This document shows, in pieces, positions 5,353-11,688 of a stretch of 11,688 nt of DNA (position 1 is its first letter; each line of letters begins with the position of its first letter). The DNA comes from an uncultured Actinomycetes bacterium (GTDB taxonomy: Bacteria > Actinomycetota > Actinomycetes > Nanopelagicales > Nanopelagicaceae): contig CAIXTG010000085.1 of NCBI GenBank assembly GCA_903922325.1, positions 1 to 11,688 on the forward strand, given 5' to 3'. Position numbers and translations under genes: made by a program. The notes under the pieces are model-generated. The model did not search any database, had not been told where the DNA came from, and was given only the letters and a program-made list of their open reading frames with translations.

Positions 5353-6511
5353 CTCGCAACTTAGTTGGTTGAATGTTTGGGCGTTGTGGCAAAACAAATG
5401 CGCCTTTACCTGGTGTCAGCGAACCAAGAATTCGTTCACCATTTGCACCAGTGCAACTAGGAATCTGACCTGGTTGCCCGTTAAGTGCTAGATAGCCAAT
5501 CAATGCAAACATCAGGCCTTCTTTAGCACGCGGATCAATTCCAAGAACTTGCATTGAAAGTACTTGGCAGTTAGTTAAGCGCTCTTGCAGACGTGCCATC
5601 ATTACCGGATTCGCAGACCCGCCACCTGCTATATAGAGCTTAGCTAAATTGAATTTTTCAACTTCGATTGCAACTGTTTCAACGGTTAACTCGAGCAAAG
5701 TTGCCATTAGATCTGCAATGTTCCACGAAGAAACCGGGCCAACGTAGTCAATTAAATAATCAAGATGGAATAACTCTTTACCGGTTGATTTCGGTGCTGG
5801 AAGTTTGTAATAAGGCTCTTCTAAAAACTTAGCTAGTAGGGCTTGATCAACTGTTCCACTAGCAGCTATTTTGCCATCGGCATCGTATGAGTATTTGCCC
5901 TCAGAATGAGCGTAAATAGCGGCATCTAAGAGGCAATTAGCAGTGCCGATGTCATATGCCAGCGGAGTCAGGTTGCTACCAGCCACCGTGATATTTGAAA
6001 TCCCACCTAGGTTAAGTGCTCCTTCTGGTTGCGCAGAATGGCCAAGTAATAACTGATCGACGATACTTACAAGTGGTGCACCGTGACCACCAGCTGCAAC
6101 GTCGCGTGAGCGAATATTAGATAGAACTTGCACCCCAGTTTCTTCGGCGATCCAGGTTGGCTCACCTAACTGCAGGGTTCCTTTTGCTTTGTGATCAGTA
6201 TCAATCCAGTGAAACAGAGTTTGGCCATGGCTAACAATTAAATCTGGTTCAAACTTAAACTTCTTCATTGCGCTCTGAGCTGCTGCGCTAAATGCTTGGC
6301 CGATCTTGGTATCTAGTAGGCAGACTCGTTCCATATCTACTTTACGAGGAGGCATTGAATCTGCGATCATCTCGTGCAATGAATCGGTGTATGCAACTGA
6401 CTCGAACCCAATTACCCGCACTTCTACTAAGTCGCCGCTCTGTACGAATTCACAACAGGCAACATCTATACCATCGTAAGAAGTTCCTGAAATCATACCG
6501 ATGACCTTCAT
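5342..6511 (-). CDS. anmK: Anhydro-N-acetylmuramic acid kinase
   Basis: 389-residue kinase that hydrolyses the 1,6-anhydro ring of anhydro-MurNAc and phosphorylates it with ATP, giving MurNAc-6-phosphate. Family signatures run the whole length: GMISGTSYDGID (5-16, ATP phosphate loop), SHGQTLFHW (94-102), TGVQVLSNIRSRDVAAGG (125-142) leading to GAPLVSIVD, LNLGGISNIT (166-175), D187 in YDIGTAN (position of the catalytic aspartate), KSTGKELF (241-248), GGGSANPVMM (296-305) and GIDPRAKEGLMFA (324-336). Length is normal. The usual DTGPxN is DIGTAN here, a mild deviation. ATG at 6511 has a strong GGAGG at 6518-6522, inside the end of the preceding ATPase gene, and is one base from that gene's stop, so it is the last gene of the peptide-importer operon. 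Its 3' end overlaps the convergent acetyltransferase gene by 11 bases. The product normally feeds the etherase MurQ, which is not in this window. Confidence 0.95.
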   Translation of the reverse strand: MKVIGMISGTSYDGIDVACCEFVQSGDLVEVRVIGFESVAYTDSLHEMIADSMPPRKVDMERVCLLDTKIGQAFSAAAQSAMKKFKFEPDLIVSHGQTLFHWIDTDHKAKGTLQLGEPTWIAEETGVQVLSNIRSRDVAAGGHGAPLVSIVDQLLLGHSAQPEGALNLGGISNITVAGSNLTPLAYDIGTANCLLDAAIYAHSEGKYSYDADGKIAASGTVDQALLAKFLEEPYYKLPAPKSTGKELFHLDYLIDYVGPVSSWNIADLMATLLELTVETVAIEVEKFNLAKLYIAGGGSANPVMMARLQERLTNCQVLSMQVLGIDPRAKEGLMFALIGYLALNGQPGQIPSCTGANGERILGSLTPGKGAFVLPQRPNIQPTKLRVIE

Positions 6512-6512
6512 A

Positions 6513-7460
6513 TTAAACCTCCGAGCAAGCGACTAGGTGACCGTTGGATATATTGCGAAGTGTTGGTGCAACTGTTGAACAACTTGGCACTGCTAGTGCG
6601 CACCTGGAATGGAAAGAACAGCCGCTCGGTAGATTAACCGGGTCTGGTACTTCGCCCTCAAGCGTACGTGCCAACATTGTTGGATCACCAATAATGCTGT
6701 GATCAGGCATGGCTGCAATCAAAGCTTTGGTATATGGGTGAACTGGGTTTTCGATGATTTCTTCCCAGGTGCCAAATTCAACGATCTTGCCCAAATACAT
6801 AACCGCAATAACATCGCTGATATACCGAATCATCGCTAAGTCGTGGCTGATGAAAATATAGGTCAGACCTAAATTTTTGCGAAGGTCAATCAGAAGATTC
6901 ATTACTTCTGCTCGCACTGAAACATCTAACGCTGAGACTGGTTCGTCTAAAACCAGCAATTTAGGCTCAGCAGAGAGGGCGCGAGCAATGCAAACACGCT
7001 GACGCTGACCACCTGATAGTTGATGCGGGTAGCGATTTCTTAAATCTGGATCAAGGCCCACCATGACTAGAAGCTCAGTAACTCGATCAGTGATTTTATC
7101 TTTAGCAACTAAGCCATGGACTTCGATTGCTTCAGCGATTGAATATTCAATTTGCTGACGTGGATTAAGCGAAGAATAAGGATCTTGGAATACTAATTGC
7201 ACTTGTGAGTGATGAGATTTCAAACGATCTTTAGCTTTATTATCAATTACTGCGCCATCCCAGGTAATTGAGCCAGCTGATGGAACTTCTAAGCCAACCA
7301 CTGCGCGAGCTAGAGTTGATTTACCACAACCACTTTCACCAACAATACCTAAAGTTTGACCGACTTCAACTTTGATCGAAACCCCATTTAGAGCATTAAT
7401 GGTCGTGCCTGAGGCCCGGTTTAAGTAACGCTTCTCAACATTAACAATATCTAGGGACAT
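6513..7460 (-). CDS. Peptide ABC transporter ATPase, OppF/DppF type
   Basis: 315-residue ATPase that pairs with the other ATPase to power a peptide importer at the inner face of the membrane. Walker A GESGCGKST (41-49), Q-loop Q92 in FQDPYSSLNP, signature LSGGQRQR (148-155), Walker B LLVLDEP (168-174) and H-loop H206 are all intact. The C-terminal Opp/Dpp extension has the NPVHPYT motif and four cysteines (C281, C287, C294, C312) in the arrangement that in related proteins binds an iron-sulfur cluster. The FQDPYSSLNPR form is typical of the F subunit, against YQDPMTALNP in its partner. Its ATG shares one base with the stop of the preceding ATPase gene (TAATG), with GGGAGA just upstream. Followed at one base by anmK, which ties the importer to muropeptide salvage. 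Opp and Dpp subtypes cannot be told apart here. Confidence 0.93.
   Translation of the reverse strand: MSLDIVNVEKRYLNRASGTTINALNGVSIKVEVGQTLGIVGESGCGKSTLARAVVGLEVPSAGSITWDGAVIDNKAKDRLKSHHSQVQLVFQDPYSSLNPRQQIEYSIAEAIEVHGLVAKDKITDRVTELLVMVGLDPDLRNRYPHQLSGGQRQRVCIARALSAEPKLLVLDEPVSALDVSVRAEVMNLLIDLRKNLGLTYIFISHDLAMIRYISDVIAVMYLGKIVEFGTWEEIIENPVHPYTKALIAAMPDHSIIGDPTMLARTLEGEVPDPVNLPSGCSFHSRCALAVPSCSTVAPTLRNISNGHLVACSEV
6518..6522 (-). promoter_or_regulatory. anmK: Ribosome binding site of anmK
   Basis: GGAGG on the minus strand, 6 bases before the anmK ATG and within the last codons of the ATPase gene. It fixes the anmK start and shows that the kinase is translated from the transporter transcript. 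Confidence 0.8.
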
Positions 7461-8425
7461 TACTTATCTCCCATCGGATGAAAACAAGCAACTGATTTTT
7501 CTAAGCTGCCAACTAACTTAGGCGCGGAAGCCGTGCATTCCGCAGTTACTTTGAAACAACGAGGGGCGAATGCGCAGGTATCGCCTACTAGCCAAGGTTT
7601 CTGCGGTACGCCAGGAATAGAAGTTAAACGCTTGCGAGATTTATCTGTGCGTGATGGCAGCGAAGATAACAAGCCATGGGTGTAAGGATGTTGAGGATTA
7701 GTAAAAATCTCTTGCACAGTTCCGGCTTCGACGATATTGCCGGCATACATAACAATCAGTCGATCAACCAAGTTAGCGACAACGCCTAAATCGTGGGTAA
7801 TCCAAAGCATCGACATGTCACGCTTGCGCCGTTGTTCAGAAACAAGCGCCAAGATCTGTTGTTGAATCGTTACATCAAGTGCCGTAGTTGGCTCGTCAGC
7901 GATCAGCAACTTAGGCGAGAGCAGTAAAGCCATTGCAATCATTACCCGCTGGCGCATGCCGCCAGAAAACTCATGCGGATAGCTCTCCATGGCACGTTCT
8001 ACCTGTGGAATACCTACTTCGCGCAGAGTTGCTTCAACGCGAGCAACCGAACCGTCATCCAACTTTTCATGCGATTCGATTACTTCGAGCAGTTGTCGAC
8101 CTAACTTCATCACTGGATTAAGAGCTGTCATTGGGTCTTGATAAACCATTGAGATATCGGAGCCACGTAAATTACGCATAGTCTCAGAATCAGCTTTTGT
8201 TAAATCAGTGCCATTGAAAATTATTGAACCGCCAGCAATGGCAACTCCACGTGGGAGTAAACCTAAAATTGATAAAGCAGTAAGAGTTTTGCCGGAACCG
8301 CTCTCACCAACTACGCCAACAGCTTCACCTGGCATAATTTCAAAGGAAACACTGTTAACCAGAGTGCGAGGATCTTGCACTGTTGATATTCCGAGACCGC
8401 TTACCGAGAGAAGTGGATTACTCAT
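7460..8425 (-). CDS. Peptide ABC transporter ATPase, OppD/DppD type
   Basis: 321-residue first ATPase of the peptide importer. Walker A GESGSGKT (40-47), Q-loop Q96 in YQDPMTALNPV, signature FSGGMRQR (153-160; SGGMRQR is typical of D subunits), Walker B LLIADEP (173-179), D-loop ALDVT and H-loop H211 are intact, so it should hydrolyse ATP. The C-terminal extension carries NPQHPYTHGLL and four cysteines (C284, C290, C297, C314), the possible iron-sulfur site of this family. Its ATG overlaps the stop of the permease gene (ATGA at 8425-8422) with CGGAGA upstream. It would sit as a heterodimer with the next ATPase under the two permeases. Confidence 0.93.
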   Translation of the reverse strand: MSNPLLSVSGLGISTVQDPRTLVNSVSFEIMPGEAVGVVGESGSGKTLTALSILGLLPRGVAIAGGSIIFNGTDLTKADSETMRNLRGSDISMVYQDPMTALNPVMKLGRQLLEVIESHEKLDDGSVARVEATLREVGIPQVERAMESYPHEFSGGMRQRVMIAMALLLSPKLLIADEPTTALDVTIQQQILALVSEQRRKRDMSMLWITHDLGVVANLVDRLIVMYAGNIVEAGTVQEIFTNPQHPYTHGLLSSLPSRTDKSRKRLTSIPGVPQKPWLVGDTCAFAPRCFKVTAECTASAPKLVGSLEKSVACFHPMGDK

Positions 8426-9279
8426 GAACTTCTCCGAGCTGGATCAAGAGCATCGCGCAAGCCATCGCCCACCAAGTTAAGTCCAACTACCACGATGGTG
8501 ATAAATGCAGATGGGAAGAAGAGTGCCCACCAAGCAAATGCAGCAATTGGTTGTGCTTCAGAAACCATTAGACCAAGGGATGCGTTAGGTGGCTGGGTGC
8601 CAAGTCCTAAGAAACTTAAACCTGATTCAGTCAAAATCGCCCAAGAAAGTGATAATGCCACCTGCACCACGATTGGGGCGGTTACGTTAGGCAAGATATG
8701 TTTACGCAGAATTCGCAATGAAGAGAAACCCAATATTCGAGTAACTTTTACGTAATCCATCTCTTTAACAGTCAACACTGGTCCACGTGCAACGCGAATA
8801 AAAATTGGGGTGTAAACAACTGCAATAGCCAATGATGTTTGATACCAAGAGTTTCCAAGTGTGCTAACAATCGCAAGTGCTAAGAGAATTGCTGGGAATG
8901 CGAATATAACGTCGCTTAAACGCACTATTAGCTGATCAAACCAACGGCCTAAATAACCGCTCAATATGCCTAAAATTACCCCGAAAAATGCTGCGATCGA
9001 AACCGCTGAAACCGAAACAGTCAGAGATCTACGCATGCCATCGAGTGAGCGTGAAAATATGTCACGACCAAATTCATCGGTGCCAAACCAGAAATTTGAA
9101 CTTGGACCTTGCATTGCAAACTCAACATTTTGTTCAAGTGGATCATGTGGCATCCATCCAAAGACCGCACAGATAGAAACTATCACCATGAATAAAAGCA
9201 AAACCGCACCAACAACTCCACTAGTGCTTTGCATGTAGTAGTAGAAGCCACCCTTAGGTTTTAATGGATCGCGCTTCAT
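8422..9279 (-). CDS. Peptide ABC transporter permease, OppC/DppC type
   Basis: 285-residue membrane subunit. The N-terminal OppC_N segment has a membrane helix at about residues 22-41, followed by an external loop ending in FGTDEFGRDIFSR (65-77), a hallmark of C-type permeases. The permease domain has further membrane segments, the cytoplasmic EAA loop that contacts the ATPases (about 176-198, ILGFSSLRILRKHILPN), the SGLSFLGLGTQPP motif (219-231) and the C-terminal GDGLRDALDP (271-280). Length is usual. Its ATG overlaps the stop of the B-type permease gene by 4 bases (9279-9276), with AAGGA upstream. Substrate is set mainly by the binding protein; murein peptides or muropeptides are inferred from anmK in the same operon. 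Confidence 0.93.
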   Translation of the reverse strand: MKRDPLKPKGGFYYYMQSTSGVVGAVLLLFMVIVSICAVFGWMPHDPLEQNVEFAMQGPSSNFWFGTDEFGRDIFSRSLDGMRRSLTVSVSAVSIAAFFGVILGILSGYLGRWFDQLIVRLSDVIFAFPAILLALAIVSTLGNSWYQTSLAIAVVYTPIFIRVARGPVLTVKEMDYVKVTRILGFSSLRILRKHILPNVTAPIVVQVALSLSWAILTESGLSFLGLGTQPPNASLGLMVSEAQPIAAFAWWALFFPSAFITIVVVGLNLVGDGLRDALDPARRSS

Positions 9280-10259
9280 TTTTTGATCCTTGGGTCAATT
9301 TTGCGGTAAATCAAGTCTGTTATCACGTTGATCGTGATAAATAAGATCGCAAAAACCATCACGCTGCTTTGCACTGTTGCATATTCACGTTTGGTAATTG
9401 CATATAGAACTTGTCGACCCATGCCGGGTAAGGAGAAAATATTTTCGACGATTACGGCGCCACCTAGTAGATACCCGAACTGAATTCCAGTCATAGTCAC
9501 AATTGGGATCAAGGAGTTTCGCAAAACGTGACGGGATTGAACTTTGCGAGGGCTTACACCTTTACCAATTGCGGTACGCACGAAGTCTTTATCAACTGTT
9601 TCTAGTAGCGCAGATCTGGTTGTACGCATTACAGGTGCAGCTACCGCAATTCCTAGGACTAGGCCCGGAAACAACATCTGTTGCAAATTCATCCAGGGGT
9701 CTTGCCAGAGCCGCACAAACTCATAGCCATTTGGGAAATAATGAAACTTATTTGCCATGATGGTTACGATCGTTGTGCTGAGCACAAAACCTGGTACAGC
9801 CAAGGCCCTGAGCCCGAACAGTTGGCCGGCGAAGTCACTAATGCTGCCTGGCTTGCGTGCACTAAATGTTCCAATTGCAATACCCATTACTACGCCCAAA
9901 ATGGTGCCAATTAAGGCTAATTCGATGGTTACTGGCAAAGACTTGGCAGTGAGCGATGCGATCGAAATACCGGTGGAATATGAATATCCCATATTTCCAC
10001 TCAAGAAACTCTGCATCCAAGATAAATACTGCATAGGCAAAGACTTATCGATGCCGTAATAAACCTTTAGATCGGCAATTTGCTCAGGTGTTAATACACC
10101 GGTTTCAATTCCGAAAGCGCCAACAATTGAATCACCTGGGATAACACGGAGAACTAAGAAGACAAATATTGAAATTCCGAAAAGTGTACTTAAAATACTT
10201 CCGATACGTAAAACCGGAGTCGAGAGCAGGATTCGGGAAGTTCTCTCACCGAAAGACAA
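9276..10259 (-). CDS. Peptide ABC transporter permease, OppB/DppB type
   Basis: 327-residue membrane subunit that forms the translocation path with the C-type permease. A first membrane helix (about 18-40) ends in LRVIPGDSI, the usual B-subunit motif; a periplasmic-side domain follows with LTPEQIADLKVYYGID and LSWMQSFLSGNMGYS. Later come the EAA loop (about 211-255, FVRTAIGKGVSPRKVQSRHV then LRNSLIPIV), GGAVIVENIFSLPGMGR (266-282) and a C-terminal DLIYRKIDPR. The start codon is TTG at 10259, chosen because AAGGAG at 10266-10271 lies 6 bases before it. It follows the binding-protein gene across a stem-loop at 10298-10326. Confidence 0.93.
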   Translation of the reverse strand: MSFGERTSRILLSTPVLRIGSILSTLFGISIFVFLVLRVIPGDSIVGAFGIETGVLTPEQIADLKVYYGIDKSLPMQYLSWMQSFLSGNMGYSYSTGISIASLTAKSLPVTIELALIGTILGVVMGIAIGTFSARKPGSISDFAGQLFGLRALAVPGFVLSTTIVTIMANKFHYFPNGYEFVRLWQDPWMNLQQMLFPGLVLGIAVAAPVMRTTRSALLETVDKDFVRTAIGKGVSPRKVQSRHVLRNSLIPIVTMTGIQFGYLLGGAVIVENIFSLPGMGRQVLYAITKREYATVQSSVMVFAILFITINVITDLIYRKIDPRIKK

Positions 10260-10265
10260 TTAGTG

Positions 10266-10271
10266 CTCCTT
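10266..10271 (-). promoter_or_regulatory. Ribosome binding site that fixes a TTG start
   Basis: AAGGAG on the minus strand with a 6-base spacer to the TTG at 10259-10257 of the B-type permease gene. Confidence 0.75.
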
Positions 10272-10297
10272 ATTTGTTATTTAAAAACTTTAAGAAA

Positions 10298-10326
10298 AGG
10301 AGGCGGGTAATTACTACCCGCCTCCT
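10298..10326 (-). terminator. Stem-loop between peptide-binding protein and permease genes
   Basis: Perfect 12-bp GC-rich inverted repeat (arms 10298-10309 and 10315-10326, 5-base loop). In the minus-strand sense the right side of the stem runs into TTTTCTTAAAGTTTTT. It starts about 20 bases after the binding-protein stop codon and ends about 27 bases before the permease ribosome binding site. It looks like a leaky terminator that keeps binding-protein mRNA in excess over the membrane subunits. Structure seen, leakiness inferred from the lack of any obvious new promoter and from the gene order. Confidence 0.8.
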
Positions 10327-10346
10327 CTCTACTTAACCTACTTAAC

Positions 10347-11688
10347 TTACTTTAGATCAACTACGCGAAGCTCAATCAAGGATCCTGTAGCTAGCGGAAT
10401 AAAGCCAGTTACATTCTTAGCTGCTGCACGATACTCATATGGTGCAAACAACCAAATCCAGACTGCATTGTTCTCGAGTTCTTGTGAGATCTGCTTGTAG
10501 ATCGCCTTGCGCTCTACTGCACGACCAGTTGCCTTACCCTTTAGGAATAAAGCATCCATGGTTGCTGATGAATAACCAGCTACCTTGTTCAAGTTACCAG
10601 TTGATGGGAAATAACGGGTGTACATGGTGTCTGGATCAATACGTCCACCATTGTTTGCAACTGCTGCTGCAAAGTCACCTGCCAACCAACGTGATACGTA
10701 AGTTGCGTTATCAAGGATATCGAGCTCTAGGTTGATTCCAGCTTTTGCAAGTTGGGCCTTGAGGTTCTGTGCTGTACCAGATGCTGTTGCATACTGGGTA
10801 GGCGAAACGATTGCCTTAATTGTTAATCCATCTGCGTAACCCGCATCAGCTAAATACTTCTTAGTTTTTGCTAGATCTACGTTTGGACATGGGCGATCAT
10901 TTGGATCTGATGCATAAGCAGGGCTTGTGATCGGACCAACTATTTTCGCTTCACCGGAAGCTGCAGTCTTAACTACTTCAGCACGGTTAATTGCGCACTG
11001 CAAAGCTAGACGTACATCTAGTTTGTTAAGTGGTGCAACGCGAGCATTTAATTGCAGAGTTACATAACCCAAACCAGGTGTGCGGTACAGATTGAGATTC
11101 TTTCCAACTTGAAGCGCAACTGTTGGGCTAGTAATTACTGAGAACTGAATTGTTCCGGCATTTAATGCAGCCAAAATTGAGGCTTCGGTTGGAATAATGC
11201 GGAAAGTAACAGTGTCTAATTTAACTGGAGCTTTCCAGTAGCTAGCGTTCTTTTCTAACTTAACTGATTGACCTGGTTCCCATGAAACATACTTGAATGG
11301 ACCAGTTCCGTTAACAGTCTTACCAATTTTGTTAGCTGCAATGTCATCGCTTGAAAGCATTGCCATGTTTACGCCATCAAGTGCTGCCAAGATTGGCGCA
11401 TTTGGAACGCTTAACTTAATCAATACTGATAAACCAGAACCTGTAACTGAAGTAATCGTGGCAATGTTTGCACGTGCTGCTGCAGCGGTCTTGGTGTCAA
11501 GAATGCGGTTTAGTGATGCTTTAACATCTTCAGCATCAAATGTTGAACCATCGTGGAACTTAACGTTCTTGCGAAGCTTCAAGCGAAGTTCGGTTGAATC
11601 TGCGTTAAAGCCCCAAGAAGCTGCTAGGCCTGAACGAATATCAAGTTTTGGTCCAACTTCAACCAATGATCCATAAGTAAGTCCAAGC
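10347..11688 (-). CDS. Peptide-binding protein of ABC importer, family 5 (OppA/DppA type), partial
   Basis: About 446 C-terminal residues of a solute-binding protein; the frame is open to the right edge, so the signal peptide and roughly the first 60-80 residues are outside the window. The visible part begins LGLTYGSLVEVGP, which aligns with the early YDSLV region of family 5 proteins, then LAASWGFNADSTELRLKLRK, VKFHDGSTFDAEDVKASLNR (the family's most conserved block), NGTGPFKYVSWEPGQSV, and a CAINRAEVVKTA stretch. The C-terminus (VTGFIPLATGSLIEL) is complete. First visible gene of operon A, so the protein should deliver substrate to the permeases and ATPases that follow. It may bind di- or oligopeptides or, judging from anmK downstream, murein peptides as MppA does in E. 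coli; the sequence alone does not decide. Confidence 0.92.
   Translation of the reverse strand, partial: LGLTYGSLVEVGPKLDIRSGLAASWGFNADSTELRLKLRKNVKFHDGSTFDAEDVKASLNRILDTKTAAAARANIATITSVTGSGLSVLIKLSVPNAPILAALDGVNMAMLSSDDIAANKIGKTVNGTGPFKYVSWEPGQSVKLEKNASYWKAPVKLDTVTFRIIPTEASILAALNAGTIQFSVITSPTVALQVGKNLNLYRTPGLGYVTLQLNARVAPLNKLDVRLALQCAINRAEVVKTAASGEAKIVGPITSPAYASDPNDRPCPNVDLAKTKKYLADAGYADGLTIKAIVSPTQYATASGTAQNLKAQLAKAGINLELDILDNATYVSRWLAGDFAAAVANNGGRIDPDTMYTRYFPSTGNLNKVAGYSSATMDALFLKGKATGRAVERKAIYKQISQELENNAVWIWLFAPYEYRAAAKNVTGFIPLATGSLIELRVVDLK

Noticed and set aside
1..11688. Mobile element, CRISPR array, tRNA, rRNA or riboswitch
   Set aside because: No transposase or integrase frame, no spaced repeats, no terminal repeats, and no gene-free stretch large enough to hold an RNA gene or riboswitch.

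Overview
The window reads as chromosomal DNA from a free-living bacterium, most likely an actinobacterium with a compact genome. Reasons: genes abut or overlap by 1 to 4 bases, there is almost no intergenic DNA, GTG and TTG starts occur, one gene looks leaderless, and the proteins are rich in Ala and Val although the DNA looks only moderate in GC by eye. A streamlined freshwater lineage such as Nanopelagicales would fit, but this is an impression and not a demonstrated assignment. I see no mobile element, CRISPR array, tRNA or rRNA.

Layout. All genes except one lie on the minus strand and are transcribed right to left. Operon A (11688 down to 5342) encodes a family 5 peptide-binding protein (N-terminus outside the window), a stem-loop, two Opp/Dpp permeases, two Opp/Dpp ATPases and, as last gene, anhydro-N-acetylmuramic acid kinase (AnmK). 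A single plus-strand gene, a GNAT acetyltransferase (4852-5352), converges on the end of anmK. Operon B (4824 down to the left edge) encodes an L-Ala-D/L-Glu-type dipeptide epimerase, a cytoplasmic serine hydrolase of the beta-lactamase fold resembling Bacillus AmiE/YbbE, an RpiR/MurR-type regulator with a sugar-phosphate-binding SIS domain, a family 1 sugar-binding protein, a stem-loop, and the first permease of a CUT1 sugar importer (C-terminus outside the window).

How they fit together (inference from family knowledge). Three enzymes touch three different bonds or groups of a muropeptide: the hydrolase could free the stem peptide from the lactyl group of the muramic sugar, the epimerase converts the L-Ala-D-Glu part of the stem to L-Ala-L-Glu for peptidase breakdown, and AnmK opens and phosphorylates 1,6-anhydro-MurNAc to MurNAc-6-phosphate. 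The Opp-type importer would bring in peptides or muropeptides, the sugar importer the amino-sugar part, and the RpiR/SIS protein could sense the sugar phosphate. The window is therefore best read as a cell-wall (muropeptide) scavenging locus. The MurNAc-6-P etherase MurQ, the glucosaminidase NagZ, and NagA/NagB are not present and would have to be encoded elsewhere.

Regulatory DNA is sparse: two strong stem-loops, each directly behind a binding-protein gene; a tight divergent promoter pair between epimerase and acetyltransferase; and two inverted repeats with GTGAA/TTCAC half-sites in front of the regulator gene and over the start of the sugar-binding-protein gene. No gene-free stretch exceeds 300 bases.
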